Assembly (NCBI GenBank): GCA_013285915.1
Contig: JABDGS010000004.1
Coordinates: 1-64,000, forward strand
Direction: 5' to 3'
Length of the DNA: 64,000 nucleotides
Origin: Bacteroidota bacterium
Lineage (GTDB): Bacteria > Bacteroidota > Bacteroidia > Chitinophagales > Chitinophagaceae
Shown piece after piece: positions 1-9,088 of the stretch (the stretch's first letter is position 1; each line of letters opens with the position of its first letter). The position numbers and the translations under genes are program-made. Under the pieces are notes generated by a model. It searched no databases, had not been told where the DNA came from, and saw only the letters and a list, made by a program, of their open reading frames with translations.

Positions 1-44
1 ATTTTTATATTTTAGTGCACTTATTTAAATAAAACAAAATTTGT

Positions 45-212
45 ATGTCTTCGCACGAATTTGACCAGCAGGGCGATACCAAAAAATTTACAGCTACGGC
101 AATTTTTGCATTTGCAATAGTTTTTGCTTTTGTAATGCTTATGTCGCAATGCAAAGGGCGTTTTAAGCCGGCTATACCCGCTGAACCGGCGCCTGCCGCT
201 GCGGAAAAGTAA
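45..212 (+). CDS. small single-span membrane protein
   Basis: A 55-residue frame from ATG to TAA. Residues 1-14 are polar, residues 15-34 form one hydrophobic helix (FTATAIFAFAIVFAFVMLMS), then comes a short basic stretch (CKGRFK) and a tail of Ala and Pro. The basic residues after the helix suggest that the C-terminus faces the cytoplasm. The gene ends 4 bases before the converging gene on the other strand. I do not recognise the family. Proteins of this shape are often accessory subunits of membrane complexes, but nothing here names a partner. Confidence 0.55.
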   Translation: MSSHEFDQQGDTKKFTATAIFAFAIVFAFVMLMSQCKGRFKPAIPAEPAPAAAEK

Positions 213-216
213 ACGG

Positions 217-501
217 CTATAATAATGCCCGCGTTATGTTTTCCCACTCTTCTTCAAGTGAGGTAGCGGGTCTTTTTTTACCAGCCCGGCTGTACCAATA
301 ATCGGCATTCCAAACATCACCTTCTTTTCTGTGCAAGTAAGCGTGTACCCAACAGGCATTTTTATCATCAAGGCTGTCTATGCTTTTATGTGCCTTGTCC
401 CAATCACCCTTGGCATCAAACCAAAGAGCAAGTAAATAAATAGGCAGGTCTGCCGGCGGAGTATTGCTTTGCATGCTTTTAGCAAATTCTGCAAATTGCA
501 T
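217..501 (-). CDS. conserved hypothetical protein with WVHAYLHRKEGD motif
   Basis: A 94-residue soluble protein with no signal peptide or membrane span. The middle carries the motif WVHAYLHRKEGDxxNAxYWY followed by SRAGK. I recognise this as a conserved uncharacterised family, rich in Trp, Tyr and His, whose helical AHxxID..D..A pattern resembles one or two TPR-like hairpins. It lies 27 bases downstream of the LysR gene on the same strand and may share its transcript. Function is unknown; reality of the gene is supported by the conserved motif and by its length filling the gap exactly. Confidence 0.7.
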   Translation of the reverse strand: MQFAEFAKSMQSNTPPADLPIYLLALWFDAKGDWDKAHKSIDSLDDKNACWVHAYLHRKEGDVWNADYWYSRAGKKRPATSLEEEWENITRALL

Positions 502-528
502 AAAAATAATTTAGCTGTGGTTTGTATG

Positions 529-1491
529 TCAGGCAACAAGCGCGTTTTGTGGTGAGCTTCCAACGGGTTGCATACTTTCCTTTTCATCAAGCGCAAGCCG
601 CATTTTTGTAAAGTGCAGTTTTAAACATTCAAGAAAGTTATTTATTGCTGGTGTTTGCCTGCAGGTTGCAGCATACCATGTGCGTTTTGCAACCTCCGGC
701 GGCATTTTTATAGCACGTATATCTTTTGTTTCCAGGTAAGGCTGAACGATCCAGTCGGCCAATACACTTATTCCCAAGTTGGCATTCACCAATTCAATTA
801 TTGCATCGGTGTAATGTATGCGGTGTATATTTTTTGGTTTTACCTGGTTATGCTTCAGCAGGTTTTCAATTACCGGTACACTGCCAGTTGCAGGGTCGTT
901 ATACGCAAAAAATAATTCCTCCCCTTCAAAATCCGTGATCTTTATACTGCGTTTGCGCGCAAGAGGGTGCTCGTTTGATACAATTGCAAAAAGCTGGTCT
1001 TCAAAAAGCGGCTCATACTGTATAGCAGGGTTATTATGCCTGTTGCGTATAATAGCAATATCAAGCTCGCCTTTTATAAGGTATTCAAGTGGCAGGTAAG
1101 TTGCAGCCGAAACGATATGAATATCAATTCCTGGTGATATTTTTTTATAATTTTTTATAATGCCTGGCAGCCAGTGGTAAGCAGTGTAGCATTGGGTTAT
1201 TATTTTTAAGGTGCCTGTTTCGCCGTTTTTAAAATGGTGCATGTCCGTTTCAAGCATCGTAAGTTCACTAAGTATTTTTTGAGCACTTTTTAAAAAACGC
1301 TCACCTTCGTTCGATAACTGTAATTTTTTACCTTTCCGGTAAAATATAGGTATATCCAGCTCTTTTTCAAGCTCTTTCAACTGGTGGCTTAGTGCAGACT
1401 GCGTTAAATGAAGTTTTTCAGCAGCCTTTGTTAGTGTACCTTCCTGTACTATTGTGCTCACAAGGCTAAAATGGTGTAAGGCTATATTCAT
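529..1491 (-). CDS. LysR-family transcriptional regulator, MetR-like
   Basis: A 320-residue DNA-binding regulator. Residues about 4-62 form the LysR winged helix-turn-helix (TLTKAAEKLHLTQSALSHQL, then the wing ending IFYRKGKKLQLSNEGE). Residues about 90-295 form the periplasmic-binding-protein-like effector domain. Spacing and the segment TQCYTAYHWLPGIIKNY resemble MetR-type regulators (IECHSCIQWL in E. coli MetR). The gene is transcribed away from the tolC-RND-MFP operon with about 100 bases between, the usual arrangement for a LysR protein controlling its neighbour. Inference: it regulates the efflux operon, itself, or both; a methionine or homocysteine link is only suggested by the subfamily resemblance. 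Confidence 0.9.
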   Translation of the reverse strand: MNIALHHFSLVSTIVQEGTLTKAAEKLHLTQSALSHQLKELEKELDIPIFYRKGKKLQLSNEGERFLKSAQKILSELTMLETDMHHFKNGETGTLKIITQCYTAYHWLPGIIKNYKKISPGIDIHIVSAATYLPLEYLIKGELDIAIIRNRHNNPAIQYEPLFEDQLFAIVSNEHPLARKRSIKITDFEGEELFFAYNDPATGSVPVIENLLKHNQVKPKNIHRIHYTDAIIELVNANLGISVLADWIVQPYLETKDIRAIKMPPEVAKRTWYAATCRQTPAINNFLECLKLHFTKMRLALDEKESMQPVGSSPQNALVA

Positions 1492-1504
1492 TATCTTTAG
1501 AAAA

Positions 1505-1528
1505 ATTAATGTATTTGATAAAATTAAT
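1505..1528. promoter_or_regulatory. candidate LysR operator, ATTAAT-N12-ATTAAT
   Basis: Two copies of ATTAAT, each its own reverse complement, are separated by 12 bases in the divergent region between the LysR gene and tolC. The centre lies about 54 bases upstream of the transcription start predicted from the TAGCTTTG element, which is where LysR activators normally bind. AT-rich symmetry can arise by chance, so this is a candidate only. Confidence 0.3.
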
Positions 1529-1555
1529 TCATTTTATTCATAATAATTGCAAATG

Positions 1556-1563
1556 TAGCTTTG
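1556..1563 (+). promoter_or_regulatory. candidate -7 element (TAGCTTTG) of efflux operon
   Basis: TAGCTTTG matches the Bacteroidota -7 consensus TAnnTTTG and lies 28 bases before the tolC ATG. No clear TTG at -33 is present, which would fit an activator-dependent promoter. Confidence 0.4.
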
Positions 1564-1591
1564 CGGCTCAATTGCAGTATATTTAATAAGC

Positions 1592-2992
1592 ATGTTTAAT
1601 AAATTTTTCGGTCTTATTTTTCTGTTATTCCTTTTTTGTGGCTTTCTTTCAAGTACCAATGCACAAGTACTAACGCTTAAAAATGCAGTACAAGCAGCGC
1701 TTAGCAATTATGGCAGTATTAAGGCCAAAACAAATTATGTAAACGCTGCAAGGGCAATGGTAACCGAAACACGCCGCGAAGCCTTGCCGGATTTCACCCT
1801 GTCTGCCCAGCAGGACTATGGTACTATTAATGGTTCAAATGGCCCATTATCAGCTTTTAAAGGTGGCAGTGTTGCTTCTGCCGGACCACCACTGGCTTCA
1901 ACAAGCTGGAACTCAGCTTTTGGTGCCTTATACCTTGCCAACGTGAACTGGGACTTTTATTCTTTCGGCAAGGCCAAAGAAAAAACAAAAGTGTATTCTT
2001 CCCAATTGTCATTAAACGAAAGTGATCTTAGCCAGGAAAAATTTCAGCAACAGGTTAGGGTTGCCGGGGCATACCTCAACTTGCTGGCAGCGCAAAGGCT
2101 TACACTATCAGAACAAAAAAACCTTGACCGTGCTGATGCGTTACGAAATGTTGTAGTAGCCCGCGTAAAAAACGGGTTAAATGCTGGTGTTGATTCGTCG
2201 CTTGCAAACGCAGAAGTGTCAAACGCAAAAATAGCTTTGATACGCGCAAAGGATTACGAGCATGAGCAGTCAAACCAGCTTGCAATACTTATGGGTGTTA
2301 CCGATACTGCTTTTGTTCTTGATACTGTGTTTGTAACACGCATACCCGCATCAATGCACGACTCAGTTAATGCGATACCGCAAACACACCCTTTACTGCA
2401 GTATTATCAAAGCCGTATTAATGTTAGCGACGAAACTGCTAAATATTATAACACATTTAAATATCCTACGTTTTCAGCATTTGGCGTACTGCAAGGGCGC
2501 GGTAGCGGGTTTGATTATAACTATGGCGCTGCAAATCCGAATGCTTACACCCACGACTATTTTACAGGCATTAACCCCGTGAGAGGCAATTACCTGCTGG
2601 GTGTAGGTGTTACCTGGAATATTTCTTCACCTTTTCGTGTACAACAGCAGGTGCTTTCTCAAAAATTTCTATCGCTGGGGCTGCATGATGAGTACACACA
2701 AGTAAACCAGCAGCTTATAAACCAGCTGAATTTGGCTGTGCAAAAAACAAAAACGGCTATTGCAGATTATACAGAGGCACCCGTGCAGATCAAAGCAGCG
2801 TCTGACGCTTACCTGCAAAAAAGTGTTTTATATAAAAATGGCCTTAGCAATATTGTTGATGTAACACAGGCATTATACGCATTGAACCGTGCGGAGACAG
2901 ACCGGGATATTGCTTACAACAATGTTTGGGAAGCATTGCTTTTAAAGGCAGCCGCCACAGGCGATTTTGGAATATTTATAAATGAGTTTTAA
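1592..2992 (+). CDS. TolC-family outer membrane efflux protein
   Basis: A 466-residue outer membrane channel component of a tripartite pump. Residues 1-25 are a signal peptide ending SSTNAQ. The rest shows the two-fold repeated long-helix pattern of the OEP family (LKNAVQAALSNYGSIKAK near the start; NVSDETAKYYNTFKYPTFSAFG at the start of the second half). Length is normal for the family. It is the first gene of the operon and ends 20 bases before the RND permease. Cargo is unknown. Confidence 0.9.
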   Translation: MFNKFFGLIFLLFLFCGFLSSTNAQVLTLKNAVQAALSNYGSIKAKTNYVNAARAMVTETRREALPDFTLSAQQDYGTINGSNGPLSAFKGGSVASAGPPLASTSWNSAFGALYLANVNWDFYSFGKAKEKTKVYSSQLSLNESDLSQEKFQQQVRVAGAYLNLLAAQRLTLSEQKNLDRADALRNVVVARVKNGLNAGVDSSLANAEVSNAKIALIRAKDYEHEQSNQLAILMGVTDTAFVLDTVFVTRIPASMHDSVNAIPQTHPLLQYYQSRINVSDETAKYYNTFKYPTFSAFGVLQGRGSGFDYNYGAANPNAYTHDYFTGINPVRGNYLLGVGVTWNISSPFRVQQQVLSQKFLSLGLHDEYTQVNQQLINQLNLAVQKTKTAIADYTEAPVQIKAASDAYLQKSVLYKNGLSNIVDVTQALYALNRAETDRDIAYNNVWEALLLKAAATGDFGIFINEF

Positions 2993-3012
2993 CTGACAGC
3001 AAAAACGTAATT

Positions 3013-6000
3013 ATGGGATTGATACGCAGTGCGCTTAGAAAACCCATCTCTATACTGGTACTGGTAGCGGGGCTGTTCTTCTTTGGCATTAATGCAGTAC
3101 GCAATGTTAAAATAGATATTTTCCCCGATCTTAACTTACCGGTAATATATCTTTCACATCCTTATGGCGGGTTTTCGCCTGATCAAATGGAAGCTTATTT
3201 TGGCAAGAACTATGTAAATCTTTTATTGTTTGTATCGGGCGTAAAAAGCATTGAAACAAAAAACATACAGGGCCTTACACTTATAAAGCTTACTTTTTAC
3301 GAAGGCACAAATATGGCGCAGGCAGCAGCAGAAGTCACAGCTTTTAGTAACCGCGCGCAGGCCATATTTCCACCGGGCAGCAACCCGCCTTTTATAATAC
3401 GGTTTGATGCATCAACACTACCCGTAGGCCAGCTTGTATTAAGCAGTAACATACGCTCAAACAATGAGCTGCTGGACCTTGCGAATGTTTATGTACGCTC
3501 ACAGTTTACCTCGATACCGGGTTTGATTGCCCCCGCACCCTTTGGTGGTAACGTACGTACTGTTGTAATAAAAGTTAATCCCGATCTGTTACGTTCGCAC
3601 AACCTGACCATAGACCAAATAGTTACAGCCCTGCGTATAAATAACCAGGCCATACCCGCCGGTAATGTTCGTATAGGCGACATAAACTATTTAACGCCAT
3701 CAAACACCGGTATTAAACAAATAAAAGAGTTTGGTGATATACCCCTGTTTACCGGTGGCGTGCAAAATCTCTACATGAAAGATGTTGCCACTGTTGAAGA
3801 TGGCGCTGATATTCCTGTTAGCTACGCGCTTGTAAATGGCAAGCGTTCTATTTACCTGCCAATAACCAAATCTGCCGATGCATCTACATGGGAAGTAGTG
3901 CAGAACCTTAAAAAAGCCCTGCCAAGGTTTCAAAATAACCTGCCCGAAGATGTAAAACTTTCTTACGAATTTGACCAGTCAGTATATGTTATCAACTCAG
4001 TAAAAAGCCTGTTGTCAGAAGGTGCCATTGGCGCGATACTGACTGGCCTGATGGTGTTGCTGTTTTTAGGTGATCTGCGTGGTGCTATTATTGTGATCCT
4101 TACCATTCCAACGTCCATCATTTCGGGTGTGCTGTTCCTGTACCTTTTCCATCAAACCATCAATATTATGACGCTTAGCGGCCTTGCCCTTGCGATTGGT
4201 ATTTTGGTGGATGAAAGTACAGTTACCATTGAAAATATTCACCAGCACCTTGATATGGGCAAGCCCAAAGCCCTTGCTATTTGGGATGCCTGTAAAGAAA
4301 TAGCTTTCCCCAAACTGCTTATATTGTTTTGTATTCTCGCCGTATTTGCACCAGCGTTTACCATGCAGGGTATAACAAGGGCGCTGTTCCTCCCTCTTTC
4401 ATTGGCTATAGCATTCTCCATGATAACTTCTTACCTGCTGGCGCAAACATTTGTGCCGGTTATGGCAAACTGGTTAATGAAGGGCCATCACGGCAAAGGC
4501 CAGACCGATGCAGAAGAATATGCAGCATCTGTATTGGCAAAATCTGGCGGTGAAGAGGATACATGGGACCAAAAGAAAATGTTGATTGAAGGTAAGGATG
4601 AAACAAAATTAACAGGCTTTGAAAAAATACGTCTTCGTTTTTTACGGTTCATAGGACGGCTATTCCCTTATCGCGGTATTGTAACCGGAATATATGTTGT
4701 TGTGGCTATCGGCCTTGTAGTATTGCTTTTAAATTCGCTGGGGCGCGATGTGTTGCCGAAGGTAAATTCAGGCCAGTTCCAGGTTAGGCTGCGCGCGCCG
4801 GTAGGCACCAGGTTTGAACGTACCGGCGAAAGAACAATAACCGCATTGCACGTACTGGATGAGCTGGTGGGGCATCAGAATATTGCAGTAACATCTGCTA
4901 TGATAGGCCAGCACCCTGGCCAGTTTTCAACAAGCCCCATTTACCTGTTTTTAAGCGGGCCACAGGAGGCTGTTTTGCAGGTTGCGCTTAAAGATGATTA
5001 CAAGGTTGACCTGGATGATTTGAAAGAACGTTTCAGGAAAAAAATGGCCGAAGAAGACCCCGATGTAAAACTTTCTTTTGAGCCGATAGAACTTACTGAT
5101 AAAGTATTAAGCCAGGGTTCGCCAACACCTATTGAAGTAAAGCTTATTGGCAAAAACAAAAAACTAAATGAGCAGTATGCCCATAAAGTAATTGAAAAAT
5201 TAAAAAGCATAAGTTACCTGCGTGACATACAAATTGATGAGCCTATTAATTATCCCTCTATAAACATAAATATTGACAGGGTAAGGGCTGCACAACTGGG
5301 TGTGAACATCGCGGATATCTCGCGTTCATTAACAGCTTCAACTTCATCATCAAGGTTTACCGAGAAAAATGTGTGGCTTGATGAGAAAGCAGGTTTAAGC
5401 TACAGCGTGCAGGTAGAGGTGCCCGAAAACCAGATGAACAGCATTAATGATATTGGTGAGATACCCATATTACCCAATGCACCCCGGCCGGTGCTTAGCG
5501 ATGTGGCAACCATTAAAGAAGATACAACTTATGGACAAGATGATAATATTGGCTCAATACCCGAACTTTCTGTAACGGCAAACCTTTACAAGCAGGATTT
5601 AGGCACCGCTGCGGCCGATGTTAGCAAAGCCGTTGCATCGTTAGGTACTTTGCCAAGAGGGCTCACCATCGAAGAAAAAGGCCTTACACAAACACTGACC
5701 GAAACGCTTGACAGCCTGCAGACAGGATTGTTAACCGCTATAATTGTTATATTCCTTATGCTGGCGGCAAATTTCCAGTCGTTTAAAGTTTCGTTGGTTG
5801 TATTGTCTACGGTACCTGCAGTGCTGGTTGGGTCGCTGCTTATTTTAAAATTAACGGGCTCAACGCTTAACCTGCAATCCTACATGGGTATGATCATGTC
5901 GGTAGGTGTATCCATCGCCAATGCCGTATTGCTTATAACCAATGCAGAGCATTTACGCATGCACAGCGGCAATGCTATTGAGGCAGCAAAAGAAGCTGCC

Positions 6001-6279
6001 GCCTTGCGTATGCGGCCCATATTAATGACTAGCATCGCGATGGTTGTGGGCATGGTGCCCATGGCAATAGGTTTTGGCGAAGGTGGCGACCAGGCTGCCC
6101 CCTTGGGCCGTGCTGTAATTGGCGGTTTAATAGCCTCAACTTTTGCAGCCCTGTTTATACTGCCAATGGTATTTGCCTATGTACAGCGCAAGACTTCAAC
6201 AAGATCTGTATCACTTGATCCTGAAGATAAAGAAAGCACTCACTATATCCCATCATTGTATGAACATCATAACAAATAA
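3013..6279 (+). CDS. RND efflux permease (AcrB/CusA superfamily)
   Basis: A 1088-residue inner membrane proton-driven pump. It has the RND plan of one N-terminal helix, a large periplasmic domain, a bundle of helices, a second periplasmic domain and a final bundle (GMIMSVGVSIANAVLLITNA; RPILMTSIAMVVGMVPMA). The TM4 proton-relay motif reads GILVDESTVTIEN with Asp400-Glu401, where AcrB-type pumps have Asp-Asp. A hydrophilic cytoplasmic linker around residues 490-545 is rich in Glu and Lys. The downstream MFP gene begins inside its last codons (20-base overlap), showing translational coupling. Class (HAE or HME) cannot be settled from the motifs, so the substrate remains open. Confidence 0.93.
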   Translation: MGLIRSALRKPISILVLVAGLFFFGINAVRNVKIDIFPDLNLPVIYLSHPYGGFSPDQMEAYFGKNYVNLLLFVSGVKSIETKNIQGLTLIKLTFYEGTNMAQAAAEVTAFSNRAQAIFPPGSNPPFIIRFDASTLPVGQLVLSSNIRSNNELLDLANVYVRSQFTSIPGLIAPAPFGGNVRTVVIKVNPDLLRSHNLTIDQIVTALRINNQAIPAGNVRIGDINYLTPSNTGIKQIKEFGDIPLFTGGVQNLYMKDVATVEDGADIPVSYALVNGKRSIYLPITKSADASTWEVVQNLKKALPRFQNNLPEDVKLSYEFDQSVYVINSVKSLLSEGAIGAILTGLMVLLFLGDLRGAIIVILTIPTSIISGVLFLYLFHQTINIMTLSGLALAIGILVDESTVTIENIHQHLDMGKPKALAIWDACKEIAFPKLLILFCILAVFAPAFTMQGITRALFLPLSLAIAFSMITSYLLAQTFVPVMANWLMKGHHGKGQTDAEEYAASVLAKSGGEEDTWDQKKMLIEGKDETKLTGFEKIRLRFLRFIGRLFPYRGIVTGIYVVVAIGLVVLLLNSLGRDVLPKVNSGQFQVRLRAPVGTRFERTGERTITALHVLDELVGHQNIAVTSAMIGQHPGQFSTSPIYLFLSGPQEAVLQVALKDDYKVDLDDLKERFRKKMAEEDPDVKLSFEPIELTDKVLSQGSPTPIEVKLIGKNKKLNEQYAHKVIEKLKSISYLRDIQIDEPINYPSININIDRVRAAQLGVNIADISRSLTASTSSSRFTEKNVWLDEKAGLSYSVQVEVPENQMNSINDIGEIPILPNAPRPVLSDVATIKEDTTYGQDDNIGSIPELSVTANLYKQDLGTAAADVSKAVASLGTLPRGLTIEEKGLTQTLTETLDSLQTGLLTAIIVIFLMLAANFQSFKVSLVVLSTVPAVLVGSLLILKLTGSTLNLQSYMGMIMSVGVSIANAVLLITNAEHLRMHSGNAIEAAKEAAALRMRPILMTSIAMVVGMVPMAIGFGEGGDQAAPLGRAVIGGLIASTFAALFILPMVFAYVQRKTSTRSVSLDPEDKESTHYIPSLYEHHNK

Positions 6280-7402
6280 ATTATTTACAGGCATTACGGC
6301 TTATGCGGTTGCTGCGGCTTTACTAAGCAGCTGCTCGAATGACGCAGCCAAAACTGACGCAGCAGCGGCATCTGCTACACAGGATGCACCGGCAGCCAAA
6401 GAAGTTTTGTTGCTGCAAAAAGGCAAGCTTAATGCTGCTTTGCAGTTACCCGGTGAGTTAATTGCCTTTCAACAGGTTGATATATACGCAAAAGATAACA
6501 GCTTTGTAAAAAAGCTGTATGCCGATGTTGGTTCAGTAGTATCGCAGGGACAATTGATCGCTGAAATGGAGGCCCCGGAGCTTGGGTCTCAATTAGCCGC
6601 TGCGCAGTCACGGCTTAAATCACAGGAGGCATTGTATATCGCCAGCAAATCAAACTACGACAGGCTTTATCAAACAAGTCAGACACCCGGCACTATTTCG
6701 CAAAACGATTTAGACCAGGCGCTTGCAAAAATGAACTCTGATCATGCACAGTTAGAAGCTGCCAAATCATCGTACGAGGAAGTGGCTGAAACAAAAAACT
6801 ACCTGGAGATAAAAGCGCCTTTTAGTGGTGTTATAACGGCACGCAATGTTAATACCGGCGCGTATGTTGGCCCATCAGGCAAGGGCTCTGAATTTCCGAT
6901 GTTCACTTTGCAGGAGCAGAAGCACCTGCGGCTGGTAGTATCGGTGCCGGAAGATTATACAGGGTTTTTAACGACCAACAGCACCATTACTTTTACTGTG
7001 CGTGCGATACCTAATCAAAAATTTACAGCGAAAGTAAGCCGCCTTGCCGGTGCATTGGATGACAAGCTACGCTCAGAGCGTGTAGAAATGGATGTGTATA
7101 ACGATAGCAAAAAGCTACTACCGGGTATGGTTGCTGAGGTTGATATGCCCACGCCTGCAAAAGACAGCACTTTTATAGTACCTAAATCTGCCTTTGTAAA
7201 TTCAACCGAAAAAATATTTGTTATACGTGTGAATAATGGTAAAGCTGAGTGGGTTGATGTAAAGCCGGGACGCGAAGCAAATGGGCTAATCGAGGTATAT
7301 GGCAATTTAAACATTAACGATACTATTTTAAAAACTGCCAATGACGAAATGCGAAATGGTACCGAAATAAAGGGTACCAAACTGGTAAGCAGCCAGCAAT
7401 AA
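6260..7402 (+). CDS. RND periplasmic adaptor (MFP) lipoprotein
   Basis: A 380-residue membrane fusion protein that joins the RND pump to the TolC channel. The start was placed at ATG 6260 because it gives a lipoprotein signal (hydrophobic stretch, then LLSSC with Cys as the lipidated residue); a longer upstream reading has no signal. Barrel-sandwich (lipoyl) halves lie near residues 60-95 (YAKDNSFVKKLYADVGSVVS) and 185-205 (IKAPFSGVITARNV), separated by a helical hairpin with AAAQSRLKSQEALY. The gene overlaps the RND gene by 20 bases and closes the operon. Confidence 0.92.
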   Translation: MNIITNKLFTGITAYAVAAALLSSCSNDAAKTDAAAASATQDAPAAKEVLLLQKGKLNAALQLPGELIAFQQVDIYAKDNSFVKKLYADVGSVVSQGQLIAEMEAPELGSQLAAAQSRLKSQEALYIASKSNYDRLYQTSQTPGTISQNDLDQALAKMNSDHAQLEAAKSSYEEVAETKNYLEIKAPFSGVITARNVNTGAYVGPSGKGSEFPMFTLQEQKHLRLVVSVPEDYTGFLTTNSTITFTVRAIPNQKFTAKVSRLAGALDDKLRSERVEMDVYNDSKKLLPGMVAEVDMPTPAKDSTFIVPKSAFVNSTEKIFVIRVNNGKAEWVDVKPGREANGLIEVYGNLNINDTILKTANDEMRNGTEIKGTKLVSSQQ

Positions 7403-7486
7403 TTTTTCGCCGGCTGACCACGATTTGCAAGAAAGCAAACAAAAACTTGCTACATTAGTTTTACAGTATTAAAACTGTTACAACCT

Positions 7487-7858
7487 ATGCGTGCATTAAA
7501 AACCGTTTGCTTTCTTCTTATTTCCAACACGTTCATGACGTTTGCCTGGTACGGGCACCTGAAATTTAAAGATTATAGCTGGGGTAAAGGCCTTGGCCTG
7601 TTCAGCATTATTTTAATAAGCTGGGGGCTTGCTTTTTTTGAATATGTGTTCCAGGTGCCCGCCAACCGCGCCGGCAGCAATGAGTATGGTGGCCCTTTTA
7701 ACCTGGTGCAGCTAAAAACCATACAGGAAGCAATTACCCTGATTATTTTTATGGTATTTACCACGGTATTTTTTAAAACAGAAAAATTTGCATGGAACCA
7801 TTTTGTCGGGTTTGGCCTTATTGTGCTGGCCGTGTTTGTGATATTTAAGAAATGGTAG
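7487..7858 (+). CDS. DMT-family (DUF486) inner membrane protein
   Basis: A 123-residue protein with four hydrophobic helices. The signature segments FMTFAWYGHLK, AFFEYVFQVPANR and LKTIQEAITLIIF mark the DUF486 family, small multidrug-resistance-like proteins of the DMT superfamily. Length is standard. Substrate and activity are not established for the family. It follows the efflux operon by 84 bases with no evident terminator and could be read through. Confidence 0.88.
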   Translation: MRALKTVCFLLISNTFMTFAWYGHLKFKDYSWGKGLGLFSIILISWGLAFFEYVFQVPANRAGSNEYGGPFNLVQLKTIQEAITLIIFMVFTTVFFKTEKFAWNHFVGFGLIVLAVFVIFKKW

Positions 7859-7913
7859 GTTTAGTTTTCTGCCCGAGGAGTAGAGATGCATATTTTTGTA
7901 ATATCTTCAATGG

Positions 7914-9017
7914 ATGAGAATAGCAGTTGCCATTATTTTTATTGTTGCGTCTTGCGCTATCAAAGCACAAGTATCAAACAAAATTGATTCGCTGCTTATC
8001 TCAACATTTAGTTCCCGCCTTCCTGGTATAAGCATCGGCATTGTTGAAAATGGCAAAACAGTATTTACAAAAAGTTATGGTGTAGCCGATTTGAATACAA
8101 AGATGGCTATAAAGCCGGAAATGGATTTCAATATTGCTTCCCTCACCAAGCAGTTTACCGCAATGGCTGTGTTACAGTTGGAAGAAAAAGGCAAGCTATC
8201 AATTGACGATAATATTGGAAAATACCTGCCTGCTTTAAACAAACATGTTGGCAGCATCATCACTATAAAAAATTTGCTCACGCATACTTCTGGCTTAATT
8301 GATCATTACAGCTATGCAGACAGCAAAAATCTTAGGCATGCTCATAATATTGATGTTTTCAACGCTATTAAAAATATTGATTCCACTTATTTTACGCCCG
8401 GTACACAGTTTCGTTATAGTAACACAGGCTTTTGCCTGCTGGCACTTATTATAGAAAAAGCAAGCGGCCTGGGTTATGACGAATACATGAAAAGAAACAT
8501 TTTTGCGCCTGCCGGTATGCAACACACGGTTGTTTGGAATGAAAACTCAAGCATTTATTCGCCCGTTACAGGATACGCATTTGACAGTGCAACCGCAAAA
8601 TTTGTTAAAAGCCAGGCAGAGGAGCATGTGTTTTTCTCAACTGAAGGCGACGGAGGAATTTACACATCTGTCGAAGATTATATGCAATGGTTCAAAGCAC
8701 TGCAGGGCGGTAAAGTATTTTCCTCTGCACTCGTAAATAAAGCAAGGAATATTGAATTTACAATTGATAAAAACAGGCAACTGGGTTATGGCTACGGCTG
8801 GTTTGTTGATGCCGGCAATGGTGCATTAAAGGCCTACCACAGCGGTGACAATAGTGGTTTCCGCACCTTTACGTTTTCTATTCCATCCCAAAATTTTCTC
8901 ATTGTCATTTTCGCCAACCGCGATGATGTGAATATTGAAGAGTTGGTGCTGAAGATTTATAGCATTTTTCGGCCCGGGGAAAAGCTGTTTGCTAAGGTTG
9001 AGGAGTTGACGTCGTAG
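7914..9017 (+). CDS. exported class C beta-lactamase-like serine hydrolase
   Basis: A 367-residue hydrolase of the beta-lactamase/DD-peptidase (Beta-lactamase, PF00144-type) fold. Residues 1-19 are a signal peptide ending IKAQ. The catalytic SxxK is Ser76-Leu-Thr-Lys79, the YxN motif is Tyr168-Ser-Asn170, and an HSGD segment near residue 305 occupies the KTG-equivalent position. Members act on peptidoglycan peptides, esters or D-amino-acid amides in the periplasm, and true beta-lactam resistance is not implied. It converges with the amidohydrolase gene over a strong terminator. Confidence 0.88.
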   Translation: MRIAVAIIFIVASCAIKAQVSNKIDSLLISTFSSRLPGISIGIVENGKTVFTKSYGVADLNTKMAIKPEMDFNIASLTKQFTAMAVLQLEEKGKLSIDDNIGKYLPALNKHVGSIITIKNLLTHTSGLIDHYSYADSKNLRHAHNIDVFNAIKNIDSTYFTPGTQFRYSNTGFCLLALIIEKASGLGYDEYMKRNIFAPAGMQHTVVWNENSSIYSPVTGYAFDSATAKFVKSQAEEHVFFSTEGDGGIYTSVEDYMQWFKALQGGKVFSSALVNKARNIEFTIDKNRQLGYGYGWFVDAGNGALKAYHSGDNSGFRTFTFSIPSQNFLIVIFANRDDVNIEELVLKIYSIFRPGEKLFAKVEELTS

Positions 9018-9030
9018 GCAACAGAACGAT

Positions 9031-9078
9031 ACGAATAAAAATCCCTTTGCAGTTTGTTGCAAAGGGATTTTTATTCGT
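9031..9078. terminator. bidirectional terminator with perfect 21-bp stem
   Basis: Arms 9031-9051 and 9058-9078 are exact reverse complements (21 bp) around a 6-base loop. A GC-rich centre (CCCTTTGCA) is flanked by an A-run and a T-run so that each strand ends in Us. It lies between two converging genes and can serve both. Confidence 0.9.
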
Positions 9079-9088
9079 GCTTAAAGTA

